Shown: positions 1 through 8,891 of the stretch, in pieces | How the letters are laid out: every line of letters begins with the position of its first letter | Numbering within the stretch: position 1 is the first letter of the stretch | DNA from: Halioxenophilus aromaticivorans | GTDB taxonomy: Bacteria > Pseudomonadota > Gammaproteobacteria > Pseudomonadales > Cellvibrionaceae | Assembly (NCBI RefSeq): GCF_042850945.1 | Contig: NZ_AP031496.1 | Coordinates: 1,736,001 to 1,800,000, forward strand | DNA: 64,000 nt | Direction of reading: 5' to 3' | Position numbers and translations under genes: made by a program | Notes under the pieces: generated by a model | Seen by the model: the letters and a program-made list of their open reading frames with translations, nothing else | Databases searched by the model: none | Told to the model about the DNA's origin: nothing

Positions 1-1
1 T

Positions 2-382
2 GGCGGCACCATTATGCTCAAGGCGCACAGGGCCATCGAATCCATCACCCTAGACCGCGAAGTGGCGCACTTGAAAGACTCTTTGATGCCACGCTACGCC
101 GAGATGATCTACAACGGTTACTGGTGGGCGCCAGAGCGCAAAATGTTGCAGGTTGCCATTGATGAATCGCAACACGTTGTTAACGGTGATGTAAGACTGA
201 AGCTGTATAAAGGTGCTGTTGAGGTGGTTGGTCGTCGTTCCGCCGATACCCTGTTTGATGAAAAGATTGCCACCTTTGAAGATGATGCAGGTGCTTACAA
301 TCAGAAAGACGCAGAGGGCTTTATTAAATTGAATGCCCTGCGTATGCGCATTGCGGCAGGCAAAGGCCGTTCTATGCTCTAA
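2..382 (+). CDS. argG: Argininosuccinate synthase, C-terminal part
   Basis: The reading frame is open from the window edge and ends at 382, giving about 126 C-terminal residues. They match the end of argininosuccinate synthase, which joins citrulline and aspartate using ATP in arginine synthesis in the cytoplasm. Recognisable parts are the GGTI segment followed by AHRAIESITLDRE and the later PRYAEMIYNGYWWAPER stretch, which belongs to the C-terminal multimerisation region. The N-terminal ATP-binding part lies outside the window. It is unrelated in function to the oxidase genes that follow after a 265-bp gap. Confidence 0.93.
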   Translation, partial: GGTIMLKAHRAIESITLDREVAHLKDSLMPRYAEMIYNGYWWAPERKMLQVAIDESQHVVNGDVRLKLYKGAVEVVGRRSADTLFDEKIATFEDDAGAYNQKDAEGFIKLNALRMRIAAGKGRSML

Positions 383-500
383 AATCATTCCAACGGTGTA
401 TTGGCACTTTCACCGTTGCGAATTACTTTTATTTAATTGGGTTGCCGGTAAGCGCTGTAGCAAAGCGCGCCGCAGCCACAGCGGGATTTCCCAGCTGGCC

Positions 501-549
501 TTGACCAGAGTCAAGCGGTATTCGGCGCCGATCCTCTACTATCGCCGAC
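501..549 (+). promoter_or_regulatory. FNR/Anr-dependent promoter of ccoNOQP
   Basis: TTGACCAGAGTCAA at 501-514 is a perfect inverted repeat of the FNR/Anr type (TTGAY-N4-RTCAA). A -10-like hexamer TACTAT lies at 537-542. If transcription begins near 549, the box centre is at about -41.5, the position known for class II FNR activation. Oxygen-limited induction of cbb3 oxidase genes by Anr/FNR is established in pseudomonads; here it is inferred from the site. The rest of the 383-647 gap shows no gene. Confidence 0.85.
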
Positions 550-647
550 GCCGAATGGGAAACAGACGCCTCTACCGTGATGGGGCACCCGGAGTCACCG
601 CCCTCCAGGATTTTGCAATTCTCAAAACTATTAACTAGGACATCGCT

Positions 648-2099
648 ATGAGTAGTCATTCAATAGCAGGAGAGCAGCCTGATTACGATTTTGATATCGT
701 CAGGAAGTTCAGCGTTATGACCGTGATCTGGGGTGTGTTCGGTATGGCCATGGGTGTACTGATCGCGTCGCAGTTGGTTTGGCCTGGCTTAAACGATCTA
801 CTGCAACCCTACACACACTTTGGCCGTTTGCGCCCGCTGCATACCAACGCGGTTATCTTCGCCTTCGGCGGTTGTGCGTTATTCGCAACGTCTTACTACG
901 TTGTGCAGCGCACCTGCCAAACTAGACTGTTCGGCGGAATCTTAGTTCCGTTTACTTTTTGGGGGTGGCAAGCGGTTATTGTGTTGGCTGCCATCACGCT
1001 GCCTATGGGTATGACCTCTGCCAAAGAATACGCAGAGCTGGAATGGCCAATCGACCTGCTGATCGCAGCGGTTTGGATTTCCTACGCCATTGTCTTCTTC
1101 GGCACCATTGCTACTCGTAAAACATCCCACATCTACGTGGCCAACTGGTTCTACGGTGCCTTCATTATCACCATCGCTGTACTGCATATCGTCAACAGTG
1201 CTTTTATCCCAGTGAGCCTCACCAAGTCTTACTCCGCCTATGCCGGCGCCATGGATGCCATGATCCAGTGGTGGTATGGCCACAACGCGGTGGGCTTTTT
1301 CTTAACCGCGGGCTTCCTGGGCATGATGTACTACTTCGTGCCTAAGCAGGCCGGCCGTCCGGTATATTCTTACCAATTATCGATTGTTCACTTCTGGGCG
1401 CTGATCTCGTTGTACATCTGGGCCGGTTCTCACCACTTGCATTATTCTGCACTGCCCGATTGGGCGCAAAGTCTGGGTATGGTGATGTCTCTGATTCTGT
1501 TGGCGCCTTCCTGGGGAGGCATGATCAACGGCATCATGACGTTGTCCGGTGCTTGGCATAAACTGCGCACCGATCCAACCCTGCGCTTCTTGGTGGTTTC
1601 TCTGTCCTTCTACGGTATGTCTACCTTTGAAGGCCCAATGATGGCGATTAAGACCGTTAACGCTTTGTCTCACAACACCGACTGGACCGTGGGTCACGTG
1701 CACTCCGGTGCTTTGGGTTGGGTTGCCATGATCTCCATCGGTTCTGTTTATCACCTGCTACCAGTACTGTCTAACCGCAAAGAGATGTGGAGTGTTGGCC
1801 TGATCAACGCGCACTTCTGGTTGGCCACCATTGGTACCGTTTTGTACATCGCCTCTATGTGGGTGAACGGTATCATGCAAGGTTTGATGTGGCGTGCATT
1901 TAACGCCGATGGCACTTTGACCTATAACTTTGTTGAGTCTGTAGAAGCCAGTACACCGGGTTACTTTGTGCGTGTGATTGGTGGTGCCTTCTTCCTCACC
2001 GGTATGTTGTTGATGGCCTACAACATGTTCCGCACCTTGTCTGCGGCCAAAGAAGCGTCCGCAGAGACATCAGCCACAGCTGACGCTCGTACCGCGTGA
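648..2099 (+). CDS. ccoN: cbb3-type cytochrome c oxidase subunit I
   Basis: This is the catalytic haem-copper subunit that reduces oxygen to water and pumps protons in the inner membrane. The 483-residue length and about twelve hydrophobic segments are normal for CcoN. Visible metal ligands are the His of RPLHTNAVIF (low-spin haem), WWYGHNAVGF, the GSHHLHYSALPDW pair (copper B) and the VGHVHSGALGW pair (haem ligands). It starts at an ATG preceded by TAGGAC and leads a tightly packed ccoNOQP operon. A well-placed FNR box 134 bp upstream suggests induction at low oxygen. Confidence 0.97.
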   Translation: MSSHSIAGEQPDYDFDIVRKFSVMTVIWGVFGMAMGVLIASQLVWPGLNDLLQPYTHFGRLRPLHTNAVIFAFGGCALFATSYYVVQRTCQTRLFGGILVPFTFWGWQAVIVLAAITLPMGMTSAKEYAELEWPIDLLIAAVWISYAIVFFGTIATRKTSHIYVANWFYGAFIITIAVLHIVNSAFIPVSLTKSYSAYAGAMDAMIQWWYGHNAVGFFLTAGFLGMMYYFVPKQAGRPVYSYQLSIVHFWALISLYIWAGSHHLHYSALPDWAQSLGMVMSLILLAPSWGGMINGIMTLSGAWHKLRTDPTLRFLVVSLSFYGMSTFEGPMMAIKTVNALSHNTDWTVGHVHSGALGWVAMISIGSVYHLLPVLSNRKEMWSVGLINAHFWLATIGTVLYIASMWVNGIMQGLMWRAFNADGTLTYNFVESVEASTPGYFVRVIGGAFFLTGMLLMAYNMFRTLSAAKEASAETSATADARTA

Positions 2100-2114
2100 T
2101 AAGGAGTTAAGACC

Positions 2115-2726
2115 GTGAAAAATCATGACATAGTAGAAAAAAATATTGGCCTGCTGATTGTGCTGACCATTGTCGCCATCAGCTTCGGTGGCCTGGTGGA
2201 AATCGTGCCGCAGTTCTTTTTGAAAGAAACCACCGAGCCTGTCGCTGGCCTAAAACCCTGGCCAGCCAAAGAGCTGGAAGGCCGTGATATTTACATTCGG
2301 GAAGGTTGCCACGTTTGTCACACGCAAATGGTTCGCCCATTGCGTGCAGAGGTAGAGCGTTACGGCCACTATTCGGTTGCCGGTGAGTCCGTTTACGAGC
2401 ACCCCTTCCTGTGGGGCTCCAAGCGAACTGGCCCCGATTTGGCTCGGGTTGGTGGCCGCTACTCCGATGACTGGCACAAAGCGCACTTGTACAACCCTCG
2501 CAATGTTGTGCCTGAGTCCAATATGCCTGCGTTCCCTTGGTTGTTCGACAACGTGCTGGATGGCAAGCACACCGCTGCCAAAATGGAAGCTTTGCGTACT
2601 GTGGGTGTTCCTTACACTGACGAAGACATCGCTGGCGCCAAAGAGGCTGTAGAAGGGGTTACCGAAATTGATGCCTTGGTGGCATACCTGCAGAAGCTGG
2701 GTGTGTTACTGCAGCAAAAACGTTAA
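2115..2726 (+). CDS. ccoO: cbb3-type cytochrome c oxidase subunit II (monohaem)
   Basis: CcoO is the membrane-anchored c-type cytochrome that relays electrons from CcoP to CcoN. An N-terminal anchor (about residues 10-35) is followed by a periplasmic domain with the haem motif CHVCHTQMVRP; the methionine of ESNMPAFPWL is the probable axial ligand. Length (203 residues) is standard. The start is GTG, chosen because AAGGAG lies eight bases upstream at 2101-2106. It begins 15 bp after ccoN and is clearly cotranscribed with it. Confidence 0.97.
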   Translation: MKNHDIVEKNIGLLIVLTIVAISFGGLVEIVPQFFLKETTEPVAGLKPWPAKELEGRDIYIREGCHVCHTQMVRPLRAEVERYGHYSVAGESVYEHPFLWGSKRTGPDLARVGGRYSDDWHKAHLYNPRNVVPESNMPAFPWLFDNVLDGKHTAAKMEALRTVGVPYTDEDIAGAKEAVEGVTEIDALVAYLQKLGVLLQQKR

Positions 2727-2750
2727 CCAAATCCTTGAGTAGGTTGTGGT

Positions 2751-2978
2751 ATGGAATCTGAATTGCTGAATAACTTGCGTGGCTTCTCCACTGTATTGGT
2801 CATGATCGCATTCGCCGGCGTGTGCTGGTGGGCGTTTTCACCAAGCCGCAAGAAGAAGTTCGAGGATGCAGCCAATCTGCCATTTGCAGAGGATTCCAAC
2901 CCCAGCCAAGCATCGCACAACTCGTTGAATACCACCGGTCAGCCTGAGGCCGGCACTAAGGGGCAAGAAAAATCATGA
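2751..2978 (+). CDS. ccoQ: cbb3-type oxidase small subunit CcoQ/FixQ
   Basis: A 75-residue protein with one membrane helix (about residues 12-30, ending WWAFSPSRKKKFEDAA) and a polar cytoplasmic tail. The helix followed by SxxRKKKFxxAA is the typical CcoQ signature. In other bacteria CcoQ stabilises the association of CcoP with the core complex. The tail is longer than in most CcoQ proteins and rich in Ser, Asn and Glu. Its stop codon overlaps the ccoP start (ATGA), indicating translational coupling. Confidence 0.9.
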   Translation: MESELLNNLRGFSTVLVMIAFAGVCWWAFSPSRKKKFEDAANLPFAEDSNPSQASHNSLNTTGQPEAGTKGQEKS

Positions 2979-3874
2979 GTACTTTCTGGAGTTTATGGAT
3001 CATCGTTTTGACGTTGACCAACATTGGGCTGGTACTTTGGGTGCTACTAGCAAACCGCAAGGTAGCGGCACGGGATGACGTCGATCCCGAAAACAAAACC
3101 ACTGGCCACGTTTACGATGGCATTGAAGAATATGACAACCCACTGCCTAAGTGGTGGTTCCAAATGTTTATTCTGACCATCGTGTTCACCGCTATTTATC
3201 TGTTCTTATACCCTGGTTTGGGCTCTTACAAAGGTTTCTTGGGTTGGACCTCTGTTAACCAGTTAGAGAACGAGCAGGCCAAGGCGGAAGAGTCCTACGA
3301 CGAATCCTTCGGTAAATACGCCGAAATGTCCGTTGCAGAGCTAGCCCAAGACCCTAAAGCCCTGAAAATGGGTACCCGATTGTTTGCTAATAACTGTGCT
3401 ATTTGTCACGGTGCAGACGCCGGCGGTAACTTTGGCTTCCCCAACCTAACGGATGATGATTGGCTGTACGGCGGTACGCCAGAAGCAATCAAAACCACCT
3501 TGTTAAACGGCCGTGTGGCCGCCATGCCGGCGTGGAAAGGCATTATCAGCGACGACAATATCGCCCAGGTAACCCAGTACATTCTTAACTTTACCGGCCG
3601 CGCTGAAGATGAAAGCATGGTAGAAGCTGGCGCTCAGGTGTTTACCCAAAACTGTGCCCTTTGCCACGGTGGTGATGCCAAAGGTTTACCAGCATTCGGT
3701 GCGCCAAACCTGACCGACGAGATCTGGCTTTACGATGGCAGCGCCAAGGGTATTCGTCAGACCTTACGTAACGGCCGTGCGGGTGTAATGCCGTCGCAGA
3801 AAGACAAATTACGTGAAGACAAAATTCATTTGTTAACGGCTTACGTATACAGCTTGTCGCAAGACCTCGAATAA
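2975..3874 (+). CDS. ccoP: cbb3-type cytochrome c oxidase subunit III (dihaem)
   Basis: CcoP is the dihaem cytochrome c subunit that accepts electrons from soluble cytochromes. Two membrane helices at the N-terminus (about residues 5-27 and 58-80) show the two-helix form common in gammaproteobacteria. Two haem-binding sites are visible, NNCAICHGADAGG and QNCALCHGGDAKG, each followed by a NLTD(D/E)xWLY(G/D)G stretch of the CcoP family. It is 299 residues long and closes the structural operon, with a strong hairpin terminator 30 bp downstream. Confidence 0.97.
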   Translation: MSTFWSLWIIVLTLTNIGLVLWVLLANRKVAARDDVDPENKTTGHVYDGIEEYDNPLPKWWFQMFILTIVFTAIYLFLYPGLGSYKGFLGWTSVNQLENEQAKAEESYDESFGKYAEMSVAELAQDPKALKMGTRLFANNCAICHGADAGGNFGFPNLTDDDWLYGGTPEAIKTTLLNGRVAAMPAWKGIISDDNIAQVTQYILNFTGRAEDESMVEAGAQVFTQNCALCHGGDAKGLPAFGAPNLTDEIWLYDGSAKGIRQTLRNGRAGVMPSQKDKLREDKIHLLTAYVYSLSQDLE

Positions 3875-3900
3875 GCTCGTTCAGCAAGGAATCTTTGCAA

Positions 3901-3936
3901 GGCCGCAGCGGTTCAACGCTGTGGCCTTTTTTTTGT
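3901..3936 (+). terminator. Rho-independent terminator after ccoP
   Basis: GGCCGCAGCG and CGCTGTGGCC form a 10-bp stem (one G-U pair) around the loop GTTCAA, followed directly by eight T residues. It separates the structural cco operon from the accessory genes that start at 4084. Confidence 0.9.
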
Positions 3937-4083
3937 CCGCCGCTCACATTTGGGCGGCAATGTGTCGCCATTTGAGTTAAACCAAACCGGGTTTAAAAAA
4001 CTATATTAGGATAAAACGAATTACTAAGCCGATTGGCTTTAGTGCCCGCCCATGAAACGCCGTGTTAGGTAAGGTAGTTAACC

Positions 4084-5523
4084 GTGGTTGAAAAGATACC
4101 AGTCAAAGAAGAAACCGATGTTGGCGCTGACGCCCAGGTCAATTTGTACCAGGCATCGGATAAAATTTACGTTCGCAAAATTGATGGCTTTTATCAGAAC
4201 ATACGCCGTTACACTGGCTTGCCGCTATTGCTGGGCTTTGTGTTGATGCCGTGGTTTAGTATTGATGGTCGGCCGGCCATGCTCTTCGATTTACCCGAGC
4301 GTAAATTTCATATTTTGTGGGCCACGTTTTGGCCACAGGATGGCATGCTACTGGCGTGGTTGCTGATTATTGCGGCCTTTGGCTTGTTTGCGGTGACCAC
4401 ACTAGTAGGCCGGGTGTGGTGCGGCTTTACTTGTCCACAAACCGTTTGGACCATGATGTTTATGTGGGCCGAGCGTATGTTCGAGGGCGATCGCAACAAA
4501 CGCATCAAGTTGGACAAACAACCCTGGAGTGCGGAAAAGCTTCTGCGTAAGGGTGGTAAGCACGCCACATGGCTCCTTATCGCTTTTATCACCGGGGTAA
4601 CCTTTGTGGGTTATTTTACCCCGGTGCGAGAACTGTTGGCGGGTATGTTGCCCTATCGTGATGAGACCGGTTTTCTGAGCTGGGGTATTCACCCGGCGGC
4701 GGCATTTTGGACTTTCTTCTTTGCCGGCATGACCTATCTCAATGCAGGTTGGATGCGCGAGCAGGTGTGCAAGTTCATGTGCCCTTATGCTCGTTTCCAG
4801 TCGGTAATGTACGATGAAGAAACCCTGGCGGTAAATTACGATGCCGCCCGGGGTGAGCAACGCGGCCCGCGCAAGGCCCACGAGGATTATAAGGCCAACG
4901 GCAAGGGCGATTGCATCGACTGTTCTTGGTGTGTGCAGGTGTGCCCGGTGGATATTGATATTCGTGAGGGGCTGCAGTACGAGTGCATCAATTGTGGTTT
5001 GTGCGTGGATGCTTGCAACAGTGTGATGGACAAAATGGGCTACGAACCGGGATTGATCCGGTTTACCTCGGAAGATGCGTTAAAAACCGGCCACACTCGC
5101 TTTATGCGCCCCCGGCTGTACGGCTACAGCATTGCCTTGGTGGCCATGTTGTCGGCGTTTGCCTACGCCCTGGGCGACCGGCAGCCGCTGTCCGTGGACG
5201 TGGTGCGCGATCGCGGTGCGCGCATGTATCGGGTGAGCAAGGAAAATATCATTAATGTCTACACGGTTAAGATCAACAATATGGACCGGGTAGGGCATAC
5301 CTACGATATCGATGTGCGTGGCGAGGGCAACTACAGCCTCTCCCATCAGCCGGTCTACCTCGAAGAAGGTGAGATTTTTACCATCCCGGTGCGGGTAAAA
5401 ATACCCGGTGATCAAGTGGTCGCGGAAAAGTCCGAAGTGTTTATCACCGTAACGGCGGAGCAGGACGACGGGATCAGCGCGGAGCAAAAAACCACCTTTA
5501 TAGCCCCTTTACCCAGCCCATAA
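4084..5523 (+). CDS. ccoG: Cytochrome c oxidase accessory protein CcoG/FixG
   Basis: CcoG is an inner-membrane iron-sulfur protein implicated in handling copper for cbb3 oxidase assembly. The 479-residue protein has about five membrane helices, a conserved WCGFTCPQTVWT segment, and two cysteine clusters near residues 278-320 (CIDCSWCVQVCP and CINCGLCVDAC) that can hold two [4Fe-4S] centres. The C-terminal 130 residues form an Ig-like periplasmic domain (FixG_C). The start is GTG. It begins the accessory group ccoG-ccoH-ccoI-ccoS. Confidence 0.96.
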   Translation: MVEKIPVKEETDVGADAQVNLYQASDKIYVRKIDGFYQNIRRYTGLPLLLGFVLMPWFSIDGRPAMLFDLPERKFHILWATFWPQDGMLLAWLLIIAAFGLFAVTTLVGRVWCGFTCPQTVWTMMFMWAERMFEGDRNKRIKLDKQPWSAEKLLRKGGKHATWLLIAFITGVTFVGYFTPVRELLAGMLPYRDETGFLSWGIHPAAAFWTFFFAGMTYLNAGWMREQVCKFMCPYARFQSVMYDEETLAVNYDAARGEQRGPRKAHEDYKANGKGDCIDCSWCVQVCPVDIDIREGLQYECINCGLCVDACNSVMDKMGYEPGLIRFTSEDALKTGHTRFMRPRLYGYSIALVAMLSAFAYALGDRQPLSVDVVRDRGARMYRVSKENIINVYTVKINNMDRVGHTYDIDVRGEGNYSLSHQPVYLEEGEIFTIPVRVKIPGDQVVAEKSEVFITVTAEQDDGISAEQKTTFIAPLPSP

Positions 5524-5605
5524 GGGCTGGTTTTGGGCCAGCATTTGTATTGTAATAGTGCGCCTTTTTGGCAGTGCAGGCGGGAATGGCCCGTTGGAGT
5601 GGTAA

Positions 5606-6163
5606 GTGACAGAGCAAGAAACATCAAAACCTTGGTACCGTGAATTCTGGGCTTGGTTCATTTTAGCGCCGCTGATTAGCTCGGTGATTTTATCGAGCAT
5701 TATGGTGACTACCGCGGTAAAACATGGCGACGATCAGGTCACCGTGGACTATTACAAAAAAGGCCGCATGATCAACCAGGATTTGGCCCAGGTTGACGTG
5801 GCTCGCGCCAAGGGCATCCGTGCGGATATTCAATTTGATTTGGAGCTGGGCGACTTAACTCTGGCCCTGGCGGCTACCGATGCTGGCTACCAATTGCCCC
5901 AGCAGCTGACGCTGTTTATGGAACACCCCATCGATGAAAACCTAGACCGCGTGATTGTATTGCGTGAATTTGCGCCGGGTAATTATCGCGCTGACCTGGA
6001 TCGAAAGCCCAACTACCGCTGGTATCTAAGATTATTGCCAGGAGATGCCAGTCAACCGGTGGATATCGACGAGCGCGCCAAGCAGGTTGACCCGGATGCC
6101 TGGCGGTTGAACGGCGAAATTGATTTTCAGTCAACCACAGGCGTTTTGCTCACCGTACTATGA
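5606..6163 (+). CDS. ccoH: FixH/CcoH family assembly protein
   Basis: CcoH is a small membrane-anchored protein needed for stable cbb3 oxidase assembly. The 185-residue protein opens with PWYREFWAWFILAPL, the family's signature before its single membrane helix, and continues with a periplasmic beta-rich domain. It starts at GTG (5606) with a GGAGTGGTAA stretch just upstream. The last codons overlap the ccoI start by four bases (ATGA), so translation of the two is probably coupled. Confidence 0.9.
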   Translation: MTEQETSKPWYREFWAWFILAPLISSVILSSIMVTTAVKHGDDQVTVDYYKKGRMINQDLAQVDVARAKGIRADIQFDLELGDLTLALAATDAGYQLPQQLTLFMEHPIDENLDRVIVLREFAPGNYRADLDRKPNYRWYLRLLPGDASQPVDIDERAKQVDPDAWRLNGEIDFQSTTGVLLTVL

Positions 6164-8619
6164 GCCAAAGCGCACAACCGGCGTGCTTTCACTGCAGCCT
6201 TCTCATTCCCAATGGCGCCCAATTTGAATCCGAATTGGATGGCCAACAACGCCGGTTTTGTTGCCCCGGTTGCCAGGCCGTGGCAGAGACCATCTATCAA
6301 TCTGGGTTGGATGGCTTTTATCAATTTCGGTCTCAATCCAGCGCCCGGCCGGATTTAGAAATCCTGCAAAAAAACTATCTCGCCTACGATTTGCCGCAAT
6401 TGCAGCAGGAGTTTGTAACGCCTGTAGCCGCTGCCGAGGAGGGTGCCCAATTACAGGCGCAGTTTCTCATCGAGGGTATTACCTGTGCGGCCTGCGTGTG
6501 GTTGATCGAGCATCACCTCAGCGCCATCGATGGTGTGGAGTCGGTAGCTGTGAATGCCGCCACCGGCCGAGCCAAAGTGCGTTGGCAGGCTAAGGCCATC
6601 AAATTGTCTGAGATACTCTCCGCCGTGGCCACCATCGGCTATCGGTTTACCCCCGCCACAGAAGATCACAATCAACAGCGCCTACAGCAAGAGCGACGCC
6701 TGGGCTTAATGCGGATTGCCGTGGCCGGTTTTGGTATGATGCAAGTGGGCATGGTGGCGGTTGCTATTTACGCCGGTGCCAGCGGCGAGTGGCTGTCCTA
6801 TTGGCGATGGATTAGCCTTATTATTGCTACGCCGGTGGTGCTATTCAGTGCTCGCCCGTTCTTTACTGCGGCTTGGCGGGCGCTGAAAAATCGGCATCTC
6901 GTCATGGATGTACCGGTGTGCATTGCCATCGCATTTGCCTACACTGCCAGTGTCTGGGCCACGTTGACGCAAACCGGTGAGGTCTATTTCGATTCGGTAT
7001 CGATGTTCACCTTCTTTTTATTGCTCGGCCGCTACTTTGAGATGAGCACCCGCCATGGCAATCAATTTGGCATGACGCGCATGGCCCAATTGCTGCCGTT
7101 AACCGCCACACGCTTGCAGCATAATGACAGCGTTACAGATCAAGAGGGAGAGCGTGATGGCAGCGGGCGTGAGCTGGTGCCGCTGCGAGCGCTTAGCACC
7201 GGCGATAGGGTGATGGTGGCGGAGGGCGAAACCGTGCCCTGCGACGGCGTGGTGTTGGCTGGCCGGTCACGGGTGGATGAGTCGTTACTCACCGGCGAGG
7301 CGCACCCTATAAATAAATCTGTTGGCGCAAACGTGGTGGCCGGCAGCAGTAACTTGGATTCACCGCTCACCGTAGAGGTAACCGCAGTGGGTGCCAACAC
7401 CACGCTTTCGGCCATAGAGAGTCTTGTTGATAGCGCCGGCGACAGCAAACCCAAGCAAGTGATCTTGGCGGACCGGCTGGCATCCTGGTTTGTTGCGGCG
7501 GTGCTATTGATCTCGGCGGTAACCGGGTACCTATGGTATCTGCGCGAACCCAGCCATGCGCTGTGGGTGGTGTTGTCAGTGTTGGTAGTGACCTGCCCCT
7601 GTGCCTTGTCATTGGCCACACCCACCGCGCACGCCGCGGCTTTATCGCGTTTGCGGCGCGAAGGATTGCTCGTTATCAACAGCGACACCTTCACCGCCCT
7701 TGCCAAAATAACCCACATCGTGTTCGACAAAACCGGCACCTTGACCGTGGGCCAACCCCAGGTAACTCAGGTGGATAGTCTGGGTGAGGTGCCGCGTGAG
7801 AAGGCCTTGGCCATCATCGCCAGTTTGGAGCGTGACAGCAAACACCCCATCGCCAAAGCGTTTGCGCCTTGGCAAAATCAAATCAGTGCGGTCGATGTGC
7901 GCAATGCGCCCAGCGCGGGTGTGAGCGGAGTCGTGGACGGCTGTCGCTATTTTTTTGGCCGACCTGAATACGTAGCCCAGGCAGCGGGGCTGAAAACCCT
8001 GCCCGAACCTACCGCCCAGGATGCCAGTGCATCGCTGACCGCTTTTGCTCGCGCGGGTGAATTGTTGGCCTGGGTCGCCTTGGCCGATGCCACCCGCGAC
8101 AGCGCCAGGCCGGTGGTGGATTTAGCGAAACAGGCCGGGTTAACCTGCGTTCTGCTCAGTGGTGATCAACCCGATACCGTTGCCCAAGTGGCCGACCAAT
8201 TGGCCATTGCAGATTATCGCGGGCGTTGCTTGCCAGAGCATAAACTGGCGGCGGTGCAAGCCTTGCAAGGCGAAGGCAAGGTGGTGCTGATGGTGGGTGA
8301 TGGCATTAACGATGTGCCCGTGCTCAGCGGCGCAGATGTTTCCGTCGCTATGAGTAGCGCCACGGATTTGGCCCGCGCCAAAGCCGATGCTCTGTTACTG
8401 GCAGGCGATTTAACGTTATTAGTACGGGCCCAGCGTTTTGCCAAAAAGTTGCAGCGCACCATCAAGCAAAACCTGCTGTGGGCGTTGGCCTACAATGGTC
8501 TAGCATTGCCACTGGCCGTGCTGGGGTTAATACCACCCTGGGCTGCGGCGATCGGTATGAGTGCCAGTTCCCTGGTGGTGGTTATTAATGCACTGCGGTT
8601 ATCTCGTGCATCTGTTTAA
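6160..8619 (+). CDS. ccoI: Copper-transporting P-type ATPase CcoI (CtpA/CopA2-like)
   Basis: This P1B-type ATPase exports copper from the cytoplasm to feed cbb3 oxidase maturation. Order of parts: a Cys-rich N-terminal domain (CFHC, CCPGCQ), a heavy-metal-associated domain with GITCAACVWL, membrane helices, the actuator loop LTGEAHP, the CPC ion motif in TCPCALSLATP, the phosphorylation site DKTGTLT, SKHPIAKAF and the hinge GDGINDVPVL. The 819-residue length fits FixI/CcoI proteins, which carry the extra Cys-rich domain. Its place between ccoH and ccoS supports the assembly role over general copper resistance. Confidence 0.96.
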   Translation: MSQSAQPACFHCSLLIPNGAQFESELDGQQRRFCCPGCQAVAETIYQSGLDGFYQFRSQSSARPDLEILQKNYLAYDLPQLQQEFVTPVAAAEEGAQLQAQFLIEGITCAACVWLIEHHLSAIDGVESVAVNAATGRAKVRWQAKAIKLSEILSAVATIGYRFTPATEDHNQQRLQQERRLGLMRIAVAGFGMMQVGMVAVAIYAGASGEWLSYWRWISLIIATPVVLFSARPFFTAAWRALKNRHLVMDVPVCIAIAFAYTASVWATLTQTGEVYFDSVSMFTFFLLLGRYFEMSTRHGNQFGMTRMAQLLPLTATRLQHNDSVTDQEGERDGSGRELVPLRALSTGDRVMVAEGETVPCDGVVLAGRSRVDESLLTGEAHPINKSVGANVVAGSSNLDSPLTVEVTAVGANTTLSAIESLVDSAGDSKPKQVILADRLASWFVAAVLLISAVTGYLWYLREPSHALWVVLSVLVVTCPCALSLATPTAHAAALSRLRREGLLVINSDTFTALAKITHIVFDKTGTLTVGQPQVTQVDSLGEVPREKALAIIASLERDSKHPIAKAFAPWQNQISAVDVRNAPSAGVSGVVDGCRYFFGRPEYVAQAAGLKTLPEPTAQDASASLTAFARAGELLAWVALADATRDSARPVVDLAKQAGLTCVLLSGDQPDTVAQVADQLAIADYRGRCLPEHKLAAVQALQGEGKVVLMVGDGINDVPVLSGADVSVAMSSATDLARAKADALLLAGDLTLLVRAQRFAKKLQRTIKQNLLWALAYNGLALPLAVLGLIPPWAAAIGMSASSLVVVINALRLSRASV

Positions 8620-8688
8620 ATTCTTACCAAATTATTGTTCTGTGCATTGCAGCCTGCGCGGATTAAACGCTAACGAATAGGTGGAACC

Positions 8689-8889
8689 ATGGAGATTTTA
8701 TACTTGTTAGTGCCTATTGCTCTGGTGTTTATCTTTTTTGCGGTCAAGGTGCTGTTTTGGGCGATTAACAGTGGCCAGTACGATGACCTGGACACCGAGG
8801 CCAGTAAAATATTATTTGATGACAAGCCAAAATCGAAACCCACCGCCAGCGACAAAGCCGAGCAAGAAAAGCCGCAAGGTGAGCCCTAG
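8689..8889 (+). CDS. ccoS: cbb3-type oxidase assembly protein CcoS
   Basis: A 66-residue protein with one N-terminal membrane helix (MEILYLLVPIALVFIFFAV) followed by KVLFWAINSGQYDDLD, the hallmark of CcoS/FixS. CcoS is required in other bacteria for insertion of haem and copper into the oxidase. The C-terminal tail is charged. The ATG start has AGGTGG about seven bases upstream. It lies 69 bp after ccoI and 2 bp before the next membrane gene. Confidence 0.94.
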   Translation: MEILYLLVPIALVFIFFAVKVLFWAINSGQYDDLDTEASKILFDDKPKSKPTASDKAEQEKPQGEP

Positions 8890-8891
8890 CC

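Noticed and set aside
333..638. Frames on both strands in the gap between argG and ccoN
   Set aside because: They cover the FNR promoter and encode products with no recognisable features.
4000..4010. Second FNR-type promoter before ccoG
   Set aside because: No TTGAY-N4-RTCAA palindrome is present; only a TATATT hexamer without a proper -35.
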